Assembly (NCBI RefSeq): GCF_001913155.1
Contig: NZ_CP018760.1
Location: 1,364,001-1,428,000 of the forward strand
Length of the DNA: 64,000 bases
Direction: 5' to 3'
Source: Maribacter hydrothermalis
GTDB lineage: Bacteria > Bacteroidota > Bacteroidia > Flavobacteriales > Flavobacteriaceae
Position 1 is the stretch's first letter. Each line of letters starts with the position of its first letter. Positions 44,354-53,657 of this stretch are shown piece after piece. The notes under the pieces are model-generated. The model was not told where the DNA came from. It did no database searches and worked only from the letters and a program-made list of their open reading frames with translations. A program made the translations under genes and the position numbers.

Positions 44354-45700
44354 ATGGAGCATATTGTAATAATTGGTAATGGGATTTCTGGGACCACTTT
44401 AGCTCGGCATATTCGAAAGCTATCAGACAAAAAAATCACTATTATTTCTGCAGAAAGTGACTATTTCTTCTCCCGTACCGCATTAATGTATGTCTACATG
44501 GGCCACATGAAATTTGAACACACACAACCTTACGAAAATTGGTTTTGGAAAAAAAACAACATTGACCTTGTAAATGGATTTGTAGATAAAGTAGAAACCG
44601 ACGCCAAGAAACTACTTTTAAAAGGCGGCACTTCTATTTCCTATGACAAACTAATAATTGCAACAGGGTCTAAACCCAATAAGATTGGTTGGCCAGGACA
44701 AGGTTTAAAAGGTGTGCAAGGTCTGTATTCTAAACAAGACCTAGAAATGCTTGAAAAAAATGCACCTAATAACAAAGTTTGTAATCGTGCGGTTATCGTT
44801 GGTGGCGGACTTATTGGTATAGAAATGGCAGAAATGCTGCGTTCTCGTGAAATACCGGTTACTTTTTTGGTTCGCGAAAAGAGCTTTTGGAACGGTGTAT
44901 TACCTGCAGGGGAATCTGCAATGATCAACGAACATATTCTGGAACATCATATCGATTTACAGTTAAACACCAACTTAGAAAAAATAATTTCCGATGAAAA
45001 CGGCCGCGCAAAAGCGGTAGTCACAGATAAAGGCGAAACCATTGAATGTAACGTAGTTGGCTTAACTGCTGGGGTTACCCCCAATATAGATTTCCTAAAA
45101 GATTCCGACATTGAATTAGGTAAAGGTGTTAAGGTAAACCGTTTTTTAGAGACCAACGTAAAAGATATATTCGCAATTGGCGATTGTGCAGAGCAGCATG
45201 AAAATATTGGTCACAGAAGACCAATTGAAGCTGTTTGGTATACCGGTAGAATGATGGGCGAGGCGCTTGCACAAACTATTTGTGGACAAAAAAGAGCATA
45301 CAACCCGGGTCATTGGTTCAACTCTGCTAAATTTTTAGATATAGAATACCAAACCTACGGATGGGTTTTTAGCGAACAAAGCAAAAAAAATACCGAACAA
45401 CATTTTCATTGGCGTCACCCACAAGAAAAAGTATGTATTACAGTAGCTTTTGATAATGATAGCCACAAATTTTTAGGTATAAACACCTTTGGAATTCGAA
45501 TGCGCCATGAAATTTTTGACCAATGGTTAACAGAAAACAAAGATATGGACCATGTTATGACCTTTTTAAAGGATGCCAATTTCGACCCGGAGTTCTATAC
45601 ACTTTATGAGGATGAAATTGTAGCTAAATACAATGCAGATTTTAATAAGAACATCAGCCCTAAGAAAAAAAGCTGGAAACGTATTTTCAGTATCGCATAA
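44354..45700 (+). CDS. NAD(P)/FAD-dependent oxidoreductase
   Basis: Flavoprotein disulfide-reductase-fold enzyme of 448 residues. It has an FAD-binding IIGNGISGTTLARHI at the N-terminus, ATGSKPN, the NAD(P)-binding VGGGLIGIEMAEML, and FAIGDCAE. The C-terminal part is extended compared with rubredoxin reductases and carries NSAKFLDIEYQTYGWVF. It is followed 28 bp later by a membrane polyferredoxin, its likely electron partner. Physiological substrate unknown. Confidence 0.87.
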   Translation: MEHIVIIGNGISGTTLARHIRKLSDKKITIISAESDYFFSRTALMYVYMGHMKFEHTQPYENWFWKKNNIDLVNGFVDKVETDAKKLLLKGGTSISYDKLIIATGSKPNKIGWPGQGLKGVQGLYSKQDLEMLEKNAPNNKVCNRAVIVGGGLIGIEMAEMLRSREIPVTFLVREKSFWNGVLPAGESAMINEHILEHHIDLQLNTNLEKIISDENGRAKAVVTDKGETIECNVVGLTAGVTPNIDFLKDSDIELGKGVKVNRFLETNVKDIFAIGDCAEQHENIGHRRPIEAVWYTGRMMGEALAQTICGQKRAYNPGHWFNSAKFLDIEYQTYGWVFSEQSKKNTEQHFHWRHPQEKVCITVAFDNDSHKFLGINTFGIRMRHEIFDQWLTENKDMDHVMTFLKDANFDPEFYTLYEDEIVAKYNADFNKNISPKKKSWKRIFSIA

Positions 45701-45728
45701 CTAAATAACAAAACAAACAACACCTACT

Positions 45729-47312
45729 ATGGGTAATTTTGACAGAAGTATGTCACTAGCGGGCGAGCCGCCTAAAGCTTTAAATACGAGCCAAAAATTG
45801 GCAGTAGTAACAGGAATGACCGGTATGGGCATTCTCATATTACAATTGTTCAATTTAAATTTGGGTAATAGCGCATTATGGCTATCAATTTCCATTCTAG
45901 CCATTTTTGCAGGGATTATCTGGTTTTCGCAAGCCGCATATGCACATAAGCAAAAAGGAATCAAGAATGACGGCGTATGGTTTAAATCTATTTCCAGTCG
46001 AGGAGTTCTTGCCTGGATGGCAGGTATTGCCTTAACAGGGTTCTACATTGTGCTCTATTTTTATCCTGAGTATCTGGGCTTGGTAAAAGATGGAGACAAC
46101 ATGGGTTTAATAGCATTGTTCGATCCCTTGAGCAAAGCCCTAAGCGGCAACCCTGCCAGCCAATGGTTTGTTTACGGAACTTTGTACACCGTTGCCATTT
46201 TGGCTTTCGGAGCAAAATTTCTTTGGAAATACCGCCACAATAAATACGAACAATTAAGAACTGTCAGTGTTATGTTCTTTCAGACTGCATTCGCTTTTTT
46301 TATTCCAGAAATTATGGCGCGTTTAAATGGTGATTTACCGTACTATGACCTTAAGAATATGTGGCCTTTAAACTATTACAACTTTGAGCGCTATCGTATT
46401 AATGGCTTTATAGATTCTGGCAGTGTGGGTATGACCATGTTGTTCTTCGGAATCATTTCTATTTTCGTCATATCACCCTTTCTAACTTATAAATATGGCA
46501 AGCGATGGTATTGCTCTTGGGTCTGTGGTTGTGGCGGATTGGCTGAAACTGCCGGAGATTCATTTCGCCATTTAAGTGATAAATCTAAATTCGCCTGGAA
46601 AGTTGAGCGTTGGGTAGTACATAGCGTAGTGGTATTTGTTACGCTGATGACCACGGCAGTTATTTACTCTTATTTGGGTAACGACACCAGCAAATATTGG
46701 CTTACAAAAACCATGTTCATTTCTGGCGTTGCGATTATTTTAACCGCTGTATTTGCTTGGGTAATGATCTACAAAAGAGAAGAATTAGAAAAAGATGCCA
46801 AGTATGGTGCTATTGGGTATTTTACTATTATCGCCGTATTACTAGGAATGCACTTTTTTAGTGGCAACGGAAGTATATTTATTTTTAAGGCAGAAACTTT
46901 ACGCACTACCTATAGCTTTTTAATCGGTAGTATTTTCTCTGGAGTTATCGGAACAGGATTTTACCCCATTTTTGGAAACCGTGTTTGGTGTAGGTTTGGT
47001 TGTCCAATGGCAGCAATTTTAGGCTTTCAACAACGCTTGTTCTCTAAATTTAGGATTACGACCAATGGTGGTCAATGTATCTCTTGTGGTAACTGCTCCA
47101 CCTATTGTGAAATGGGTATCGATGTACGTGCCTATGCCCAAAAAGGTGCCAATATTGTACGTTCTAGTTGTGTAGGCTGTGGTATTTGTTCTGCGGTTTG
47201 CCCAAGAGGTGTTCTTAAATTAGAAAACGGACCAGAAAAAGGACGTATAAATTCTAAAGACATTTTATTAGGTAACGATGTTGATTTAATGGATTTAGTG
47301 AACAACAAATAG
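45729..47312 (+). CDS. Membrane polyferredoxin (NapH/NosR-like 4Fe-4S protein)
   Basis: Polytopic protein of 527 residues with about nine hydrophobic segments. Cysteine clusters are YCSWVCGCGG, VWCRFGCPMA, and a C-terminal pair of 4Fe-4S motifs (CISCGNCSTYCEMG and CVGCGICSAVCPRG). It would pass electrons between the membrane and cytoplasm, probably with the adjacent FAD oxidoreductase. No nitrate, nitrous-oxide or nitrite reductase genes are nearby, so the acceptor is open. Confidence 0.87.
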   Translation: MGNFDRSMSLAGEPPKALNTSQKLAVVTGMTGMGILILQLFNLNLGNSALWLSISILAIFAGIIWFSQAAYAHKQKGIKNDGVWFKSISSRGVLAWMAGIALTGFYIVLYFYPEYLGLVKDGDNMGLIALFDPLSKALSGNPASQWFVYGTLYTVAILAFGAKFLWKYRHNKYEQLRTVSVMFFQTAFAFFIPEIMARLNGDLPYYDLKNMWPLNYYNFERYRINGFIDSGSVGMTMLFFGIISIFVISPFLTYKYGKRWYCSWVCGCGGLAETAGDSFRHLSDKSKFAWKVERWVVHSVVVFVTLMTTAVIYSYLGNDTSKYWLTKTMFISGVAIILTAVFAWVMIYKREELEKDAKYGAIGYFTIIAVLLGMHFFSGNGSIFIFKAETLRTTYSFLIGSIFSGVIGTGFYPIFGNRVWCRFGCPMAAILGFQQRLFSKFRITTNGGQCISCGNCSTYCEMGIDVRAYAQKGANIVRSSCVGCGICSAVCPRGVLKLENGPEKGRINSKDILLGNDVDLMDLVNNK

Positions 47313-47465
47313 AATTCACCCCTAAAATGGCGCTGTTTTTTTTTGTTCAATGAAACTATTAATCTTATTCATTTAAATTTTATAATAGGAAAAAGGTCAT
47401 AAACAATTGGTTTCTACTAATCTTTAATGATCTTTACCACCAACTAACACCAACCGACATATTGC

Positions 47466-49871
47466 ATGAATCGCTTTTTATCCTTGCTGTTTTTTCTGTC
47501 AATTTCTGTTCAATCACAAACGGAACTTAATTATCCTGAGGTTGTTTATGGCAAAGAAAATATTAAAGCCAGTTGGGTTAGTCACCCAGATGTAAAAGGC
47601 GGTGAGGACATTGCGGTTTTATTTCGCAATACATTTAATATTATTGATTCCAAGGCTGATTTTATCATCAATATTTCTGCGGACAACCATTACTTTTTAT
47701 ATGTAAACGGTGAATTTGTTACCCACGGTCCGCAGTTAAGCGACATTAAGCATTACAAATATGAAACGCTAAACGTAAAAGATTACCTAAACCCAGGAAA
47801 AAATATCGTTGCCGTTAAGGTGATAAATTTTGGTAAAAGGAGGTTTTTAGGTATGCAGTCTATTTTCACCAGTGTCATGGTAAACGGTGTTACCGAAAAT
47901 GCTAAAATCATTAATACCACCGGATTCAATGATACCTGGGTAAGCACCATTGACAAATCGTACAAAGCGAATGAAGTCGTTTGGAGAGGTGATGGAGAAA
48001 AGGCTATCGTTGGCGGATTCTATGCCAACAACCCTACCGATATTGTTGACATGAACCACTACCCTACACATTGGGAAACGTTGAATTTTGATGATTCCGG
48101 ATGGAAAAAAGTGGCGTTTTTCGAGAATGCCAGTAGTATGGGCGGCTCTATTGCCTATTTATTAGAACCTCGGAATTTACCTTTACTTTCTTGGGATAAG
48201 GAACAAATTGCAAGCATTGTTCGTTCTTCTAAACCACTTGCTACAGAATTTCCGGTATTGGGTACTTTGACACTTGCTCCCAACACAAAAACTACTTTTC
48301 TGTTAGACCAACAATATGTTACGAACGGCTTTCCTGAACTTTTATTCAGCAAAGGAAAATCGGCAATAATCACCATTAAATATGCCGAGAATCTTTTCGG
48401 TCCCAACAATGAAAAAGGGGATCGCAACGACATAGCAAACAAAAACCTTTTAGGCTACTACGACGAAATTATTTCTAACGGAAGGGATGCCCAAAAATTC
48501 ATCCCAAATTGGATGCGCACCTTTCGTTTTATAGAATTTGAAATTGAGACTAAAGACCAGGAGCTTATTTTAGAAAAGTTTGTTAATCACCGGTCCAGAA
48601 CTACCATACCCTCTATTGCCCAATTCGAGTCAGACGACAAAATGTACAACGACATTTTTGATATTTGTAAGCGTACTATCGATATCTGCACGCAAGACTA
48701 TTTTTTAAGTGATGCCTACTATGAAACTATGCAATACGTAGGCGATAGTAAAATACAAGGTTTAATTTGGGAAGCTTTAAGCGGCAATGCCGAACATACT
48801 AAAAATGCCATTCGCCAATTTGATCATTCTAGAGATTCTGACGGGAACATTTTAGGCGCCTACCCATTGCGATCTACCTTTATTTACCCTACCTATTCTT
48901 TAGTTTGGGTAGATATGATTGCCGATCAGTACAATTCTTCTGGCGACAAAGAATTTATACATACCTACAAAGATGGTATTATAAATACGCTTGCCGGATT
49001 TGAAAAAAATATGAACGACCTTAATTTGGTCAACAAAACACCCTACCGCTATTTTGTAGATTGGTATACTGGACCTAATAACGGAAGCGGTACCGCTACT
49101 AAAAATGACGGACTCAATTCTGCCGTGGTAAGTTTACATTATGTGCATGCCTTGCAAAATGCTTCTGGTCTATTCAAAGCTATTGGTGACGAGCATACTT
49201 CCGTTAAATACAAAAATAGAGCGCAAGAGATCATCAAATCTGTTTACGAGCTTTGTTATGATACGGACAGAAACTTATTTGCCGAACGCCCAGATAAAAC
49301 TATTTACGATCAGCATACCAATATTATGGCGATTTTGACCGATGCTATTCCACAAAATGAACAGCGTGCACTTTTAAACAAAATACTGAACGAAAAAGAC
49401 TTATTGCAAGCCACCTACTATTACCGTTTTTATCTTTTTGAAGCGATTAAAAAAGTAGGTGCGCCTGAGTTATTTGATGTTGCCCAAAAACCTTGGGAGC
49501 AAATGATCAATGACCATATGTCCACTACTTTAGAACGGTTTGAGAGTATTGAGAAACCAACAAGGTCAGAGGTACACCCATGGAGTGCATCGCCCGCATA
49601 TTTTTATTTTAATTATCTGGCAGGCATCCGATCGGTACAAAATGATTTTGAGGAAGTACAGATTGCCCCGGCTTTTGGCAAACTAAATGAAATTGCAGGT
49701 CTGCTTCCTACATCAAAAGGAACTATTGAATTTAAATTAAAGAGAAACAAAAATAACCTATCCGCCGAAATAACAATTCCAAAGCGCATGAAAGGACATT
49801 TAATTTGGCAAGGAACTGAAAGGGAACTAAAAGAAGGGAAAAACACGTATATCATTAAAAACACCTTATAA
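47466..49871 (+). CDS. GH78-like alpha-L-rhamnosidase-related protein, exported
   Basis: An 801-residue protein with a signal peptide (to about residue 18). N-terminal beta-sandwich modules (FIINISADNHYFLYVNGEFVTHGPQ) are followed by an (alpha/alpha)6 barrel with DYFLSDAYYETMQYVGDSKIQGL and SEVHPWSASPAYFYFNYLAGI, and a C-terminal beta domain. These fit the GH78 family, which hydrolyses alpha-L-rhamnosides. The usual Asp/Glu-rich substrate motif is not fully recognisable, so rhamnosidase activity is an inference. No susCD neighbours. Confidence 0.8.
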   Translation: MNRFLSLLFFLSISVQSQTELNYPEVVYGKENIKASWVSHPDVKGGEDIAVLFRNTFNIIDSKADFIINISADNHYFLYVNGEFVTHGPQLSDIKHYKYETLNVKDYLNPGKNIVAVKVINFGKRRFLGMQSIFTSVMVNGVTENAKIINTTGFNDTWVSTIDKSYKANEVVWRGDGEKAIVGGFYANNPTDIVDMNHYPTHWETLNFDDSGWKKVAFFENASSMGGSIAYLLEPRNLPLLSWDKEQIASIVRSSKPLATEFPVLGTLTLAPNTKTTFLLDQQYVTNGFPELLFSKGKSAIITIKYAENLFGPNNEKGDRNDIANKNLLGYYDEIISNGRDAQKFIPNWMRTFRFIEFEIETKDQELILEKFVNHRSRTTIPSIAQFESDDKMYNDIFDICKRTIDICTQDYFLSDAYYETMQYVGDSKIQGLIWEALSGNAEHTKNAIRQFDHSRDSDGNILGAYPLRSTFIYPTYSLVWVDMIADQYNSSGDKEFIHTYKDGIINTLAGFEKNMNDLNLVNKTPYRYFVDWYTGPNNGSGTATKNDGLNSAVVSLHYVHALQNASGLFKAIGDEHTSVKYKNRAQEIIKSVYELCYDTDRNLFAERPDKTIYDQHTNIMAILTDAIPQNEQRALLNKILNEKDLLQATYYYRFYLFEAIKKVGAPELFDVAQKPWEQMINDHMSTTLERFESIEKPTRSEVHPWSASPAYFYFNYLAGIRSVQNDFEEVQIAPAFGKLNEIAGLLPTSKGTIEFKLKRNKNNLSAEITIPKRMKGHLIWQGTERELKEGKNTYIIKNTL

Positions 49872-49925
49872 GGTAAAAATTTAATTGATTATACCTGGCG
49901 TATATACTAATTTGAAGTAATAAAC

Positions 49926-50420
49926 ATGAGGAGGCTATTTAAATTCGTTTTTTTTCTACTTATTTGTTTTGTTCTAGTCGCTTTTAATAGCACTGAAGAC
50001 AAACGTTATGAGCGTACCTATTATGATGATGGTACATTAGCTAGTGAAGGATGGTTGCGTTTTAATGTAAAAACCGATTACTGGGCTTTCTACCACCCAA
50101 ACGGTAAACTTTCTGAAAAAGGATATTATAAGTATGATAAAAGACAGCACTATTGGTTCTTTTACAATGAACATAGAGTACGAACAAAAGAAGGAAGCTT
50201 TAAAGATAATGAGGAAATAGGTTGGTGGCTGTTTTACGATACAAAAGGACGTATAAATCACAAATGCCAGTTAACCAATGGAATTAAAAATGGATATTGT
50301 TTAAAGTACAAGGATGCTAAGTTAATTTCTGCCGAAAAATATAAAGAAGGTGATAAAATTAAGGAATGGACCACTTTCAGTGCTTTTACCGCTGAAAAAA
50401 GTTTATCAGATTTAAAATAA
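49926..50420 (+). CDS. MORN-repeat (YwqK-like) protein
   Basis: A 164-residue exported protein (hydrophobic N-terminus to about residue 22) made of repeated YYDDGTLASEGWL / FYHPNGKLSEKGYYK / FYNEHRVRTKEGSFK units, the MORN_2 pattern. Databases often label such proteins YwqK-family antitoxins, but no toxin gene is present. The last base of its stop codon is the first base of the next gene's ATG, so it is coupled to the GT2 genes. Confidence 0.78.
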   Translation: MRRLFKFVFFLLICFVLVAFNSTEDKRYERTYYDDGTLASEGWLRFNVKTDYWAFYHPNGKLSEKGYYKYDKRQHYWFFYNEHRVRTKEGSFKDNEEIGWWLFYDTKGRINHKCQLTNGIKNGYCLKYKDAKLISAEKYKEGDKIKEWTTFSAFTAEKSLSDLK

Positions 50421-51109
50421 TGACAGACATTAAAGTAATTATACCGGCTTTTAATGAAGCAGATTCTATTGCACATGTTATCAACGAACTACCTAAAATG
50501 GTTTCTGAGGTAATCGTCGTCAACAATAATTCTACGGACGATACGGTAATAAATGCAGAAGCAGCGGGAGCTACTGTACTTACCGAAACTAGAAAAGGAT
50601 ATGGCTATGCTTGTCTAAAGGGATTAGATTATGTAGCATCGAAATCCAAACAGCCAAATATAATCGTATTTATTGACGGAGACTATTCTGATTATCCTGA
50701 AGAGTTGGTTAAGGTAGTAGCTCCTATTTTGGAAAATGACATCGATTTTGTTGTTGGCGCAAGAAATAAAAACTTAAGAGAAGAGGGGTCAATGACTCCG
50801 CAACAAGTTTTTGGCAACTGGTTGGCAACGTTTTTAATGAAACTATTCTTTGGTGCAAATTTTACGGATTTAGGCCCTTTTAGAGCAATAAAATACGAAA
50901 AGCTCAAAGAATTGGACATGGAAGATAAAACTTATGGGTGGACGGTTGAAATGCAATTAAAAGTACTTAAGAAAAAGATGACATATACCGAAGTGCCAGT
51001 ACGTTACAAACGACGAATTGGTGTATCAAAAGTATCAGGAACCGTAAAAGGTAGTATATTTGCAGGCATAAAAATTTTGGGGTGGATCTTCAAATACAGC
51101 ATTAAATAA
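50420..51109 (+). CDS. GT2 glycosyltransferase, dolichol-phosphate-mannose-synthase-like
   Basis: A 229-residue GT-A enzyme without clear membrane helices: VIIPAFNEADSIAHVI, VVNNNSTDDT, GYACLKGL, VFIDGDYSDYPEEL (DxD) and DLGPFRAIKYEKL. Members transfer a sugar from a nucleotide donor to a polyprenyl phosphate or similar carrier. It is 1 bp upstream of a second, membrane-bound GT2, so both probably build one envelope glycan. Confidence 0.88.
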   Translation: MTDIKVIIPAFNEADSIAHVINELPKMVSEVIVVNNNSTDDTVINAEAAGATVLTETRKGYGYACLKGLDYVASKSKQPNIIVFIDGDYSDYPEELVKVVAPILENDIDFVVGARNKNLREEGSMTPQQVFGNWLATFLMKLFFGANFTDLGPFRAIKYEKLKELDMEDKTYGWTVEMQLKVLKKKMTYTEVPVRYKRRIGVSKVSGTVKGSIFAGIKILGWIFKYSIK

Positions 51110-51110
51110 T

Positions 51111-52595
51111 ATGGCATTAGCACTAGCGTATTTTATCATTGTAGTTTATAGTATTTCTTTACTATTAATTTTCTTTTATAGCTTGGCGCAGCTGAATCTT
51201 TTATTTAATTACCTATCGCAAAAAAGACAAGATCAAACGGCACCAAAGTATAATTTACTAGACCCAAAAGAAATACCGTTCGTAACCATACAACTTCCTG
51301 TTTTTAATGAGGAATATGTAATGGATCGTTTATTGGAAAACATCGCGAAAATTGAATATCCTAAAAGCAAGTTAGAGATACAGGTTTTAGATGATTCTAC
51401 CGATGACACCGTTATTACTACAGCCGCCAGTGTTGCCAAACTACAGGAAACCGGTTTAGACATACAACATATTACAAGGACAGATCGTTCTGGCTTTAAA
51501 GCCGGTGCCTTAAAAGAAGGGCTAAAAATCGCCAAAGGTGAGTTCATTGCCATTTTCGATGCTGATTTTTTACCCGATGCAGACTGGTTAAAGAAAACGG
51601 TCATCTATTTTAAAGATGAAGAAATAGGTGTGGTACAAACGCGTTGGGGGCACTTAAACCGTGACTACTCTACCTTAACAAAAATACAAGCTTTTGCACT
51701 TGATGCTCACTTTACATTAGAGCAAGTTGGCCGCAACAGTAAAGGGCATTTTATCAATTTTAATGGCACTGCTGGTATTTGGCGTAAAGAGTGTATTATT
51801 GACGCAGGTAATTGGGAAGGCGATACGCTAACCGAAGATTTAGACCTTAGTTACCGTGCACAGTTAAAAAATTGGAAGTTCAAATATTTAGAAGACGTAG
51901 AGACTCCTGCTGAGCTTCCTGTCGTTATTAGTGCCGCGCGTTCTCAACAATTTCGTTGGAACAAAGGGGGAGCAGAGAATTTTAGAAAAACAGTTTGGAA
52001 CGTAGTTGCCGCAAAGAATATCCCTTTTAAGACAAAGTTTCATGGCGTTATGCACTTATTAAATAGCTCTATGTTCTTATGTGTTTTCTTGGTTGCCATA
52101 TTAAGCATACCATCGCTTTATATTAAAAATACCTACGGTCATTTAGACTGGGTTTTTTCGTTATTAAGCTTATTTGCCGTAAGTACCATAATATTATTTG
52201 TTTGCTACTGGTTTACCTATAAGAGCATACAAGGTAGCGGCTTCAATAATTTTATAGATTATATACGCATATTTTTTACCTTCTTCTCGGTAGCCTTAGG
52301 CTTCTCCTTACACAACACTATTGCTGTTATAGAAGGCCATATGGGTAAACGAAGTGAGTTTGTACGTACTCCAAAATTTAATATCAGCACGTTAAAACAA
52401 AGCTGGAAAGGCAACAAATACTTAGCTAAAAAATTATCGCCTAACATGATTTTGGAATTTGCCTTAATGGTTTACTTTATGTTTGGCATGTACAGTGCAA
52501 TACCTTTAAATGATTTTGGATTGTTTCCTTTTCACTTTATGCTATTCTTGGGCTTCGGATTTGTATTCTTTAAATCATTGACCTCAAGAGCTTAA
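51111..52595 (+). CDS. Membrane processive GT2 (cellulose-synthase-like)
   Basis: A 494-residue membrane protein. One or two N-terminal helices precede the GT2 core with VFNEEYVMDRLL, LDDSTDDT, IFDADFLP, TLTEDLDLSYRAQLKNW and QQFRWNKGG (the QxxRW motif of processive enzymes). Four or more C-terminal helices follow. It could make a beta-linked polysaccharide or a glycolipid. A hairpin terminator lies 24 bp after its stop. Confidence 0.87.
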   Translation: MALALAYFIIVVYSISLLLIFFYSLAQLNLLFNYLSQKRQDQTAPKYNLLDPKEIPFVTIQLPVFNEEYVMDRLLENIAKIEYPKSKLEIQVLDDSTDDTVITTAASVAKLQETGLDIQHITRTDRSGFKAGALKEGLKIAKGEFIAIFDADFLPDADWLKKTVIYFKDEEIGVVQTRWGHLNRDYSTLTKIQAFALDAHFTLEQVGRNSKGHFINFNGTAGIWRKECIIDAGNWEGDTLTEDLDLSYRAQLKNWKFKYLEDVETPAELPVVISAARSQQFRWNKGGAENFRKTVWNVVAAKNIPFKTKFHGVMHLLNSSMFLCVFLVAILSIPSLYIKNTYGHLDWVFSLLSLFAVSTIILFVCYWFTYKSIQGSGFNNFIDYIRIFFTFFSVALGFSLHNTIAVIEGHMGKRSEFVRTPKFNISTLKQSWKGNKYLAKKLSPNMILEFALMVYFMFGMYSAIPLNDFGLFPFHFMLFLGFGFVFFKSLTSRA

Positions 52596-52619
52596 AACCA
52601 GTTAAAATAAAATTTTAAG

Positions 52620-52649
52620 AGGGATAACCACAATGGCTATCCCTTTTTA
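52620..52649. terminator. Hairpin terminator between the GT2 gene and the truncated integrase
   Basis: AGGGATA (52620-52626) pairs with TATCCCT (52638-52644), with three more pairs inside after one mismatch. TTTTT follows on the plus strand; on the minus strand an AT-rich tract follows. It marks the chromosome-island border. Confidence 0.8.
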
Positions 52650-52660
52650 GTTTAAGGACC

Positions 52661-53209
52661 CTAGAAGCTATCTAAAGGGCTTTTAATATTCGATAAGCTC
52701 TGAGGTGTCACCTTAGTGTAAATTTGTGTTGTCTTAATTGAATTATGACCTAACAATTCTTGTATAAAACGCATATCTGCCCCAGATTCTAACAAATGGG
52801 TTGCGTAACTATGCCTTAAACCGTGAATTCCAATTTTTTTACGAACACCGGCATTTTTCATAGCTCGTTTAAATACTTGTTGAACAGAACTTTTAGAATA
52901 AGCACCACCATACTTTCCTTCAAATAAATATTCTTTTGGCCTATATTTTACAAAATAATCCCTTAGCTGTGGCAGCAGTTTTTCGGGTAGCGGAACATAC
53001 CGGTCCTTTTTACCTTTAGCGCCAACAACATGTATTACCATTCTAGAACTGTCTATATCATTAATTTTAATATTAACCACCTCAGATACTCGCAAACCGG
53101 CCCCATAGCACAATTTAAGTGCTACTAAATGTTTTAAGTTATTGGTTGCCTCAAAAATTTTCTTTACCTGCTCTTTACTTAGCATTTTTGATGATGTTGC
53201 ATTATTCAT
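52661..53209 (-). pseudogene. Tyrosine recombinase, N-terminally truncated, IntI-like C-terminus
   Basis: The catalytic domain of an integrase: Arg40 in AGLRVSE, Lys in GAKGKKDRYV, HGLRHSYATHLL (His129, Arg132), LGHNSIKTT (His155), Tyr164, and the tail NIKSPLDSF. The KSPLD ending recalls integron integrases, although the IntI-specific insertion is not evident. The N-terminal core-binding domain is missing (182 residues against about 300). The homologous frame continues upstream as IPIKAIDQL and then hits a stop exactly where a 25-bp repeat begins (53232-53256). Recombinase activity is unlikely. Confidence 0.8.
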
Positions 53210-53231
53210 TAGCTGATCTATTGCTTTTATA

Positions 53232-53256
53232 GGTATTCATGTGTTCGCTACGCTCG
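53232..53256 (+). repeat. 25-bp direct repeat, copy 1
   Basis: Begins GGTATTCATGTGTTCG and ends CGCTCG. It matches 53496-53520 at 24 of 25 positions, 264 bp away. It coincides with the truncation point of the integrase frame. Confidence 0.85.
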
Positions 53257-53259
53257 TGA

Positions 53260-53332
53260 CTCCTACGTCGACCCTATATGCTACATCTCGTTTGCCAACG
53301 CCCCAACTCGCCCACTACTAGCGCAGATGTCG
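53260..53332 (+). repeat. 73-bp repeat, copy A
   Basis: Starts CTCCTACGTCGACCC and includes GCCCCAACTCGCCCAC. It matches copy B (56090-56162) in the same orientation with 5 mismatches. The two copies bracket the orphan gene and the IS1182 element. Confidence 0.9.
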
Positions 53333-53346
53333 CCCGCACAAGGGGA

Positions 53347-53360
53347 AATGCAACATCATC
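53347..53360 (-). repeat. 14-bp element, inverted copy
   Basis: AATGCAACATCATC here is the reverse complement of GATGATGTTGCATT, which occurs inside the integrase 5' end (53190-53203) and directly before 73-bp copy B (56076-56089). Confidence 0.7.
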
Positions 53361-53495
53361 GCAGCGCTATGACAGATTACATAAAACCGTAGGATAAGGG
53401 GTCTTTTGCCCAATACGACGCTTAACGGAAGAAAACAACCCAACATATCAAGTCACTATATGTAATTTATTCATAATAATGTTTATTTTCTCAAT

Positions 53496-53520
53496 GGTAT
53501 TCATGTGTTCGCTACACTCG
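53496..53520 (+). repeat. 25-bp direct repeat, copy 2
   Basis: One mismatch to the copy at 53232-53256 (CACTCG against CGCTCG near the end). It is followed by unrelated sequence, so the repeat itself is the shared unit. Confidence 0.85.
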
Positions 53521-53657
53521 GAAGGACCGCGCCATTTTATTCCCAATAACGTCGAAAACCAAAAAAGGTTTTCACTATATTTCCATAAAATAACACGGAC
53601 TACACATTGCGCTGCGTTGTGTGTAATTTTGGAGCAATTTTTGATGTTTAAGATACT

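Larger units (their letters stand above)
53210..53657. other. Mosaic non-coding region with repeats
   Basis: No credible gene. It contains two copies of a 25-bp repeat (53232-53256 and 53496-53520), copy A of a 73-bp repeat (53260-53332), a 14-bp element (53347-53360), and a hairpin with AAAACC/GGTTTT arms at about 53566-53583. A cassette-start-like GTTGTGTGTA lies at 53616-53625. Base composition is more GC-rich than the flanking genes in parts. Confidence 0.75.

Noticed and set aside
47313..47465. Terminator after the polyferredoxin gene
   Set aside because: A nine-base T-run is present but no convincing stem precedes it.
49926..50420. Toxin-antitoxin system around the YwqK-like gene
   Set aside because: Only a MORN-repeat protein is present; the coupled genes are glycosyltransferases and no toxin is visible.
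52661..53209. Functional integron integrase
   Set aside because: The N-terminal domain is missing and the IntI-specific insertion between the catalytic motifs is not seen; only the catalytic part with a similar tail remains.
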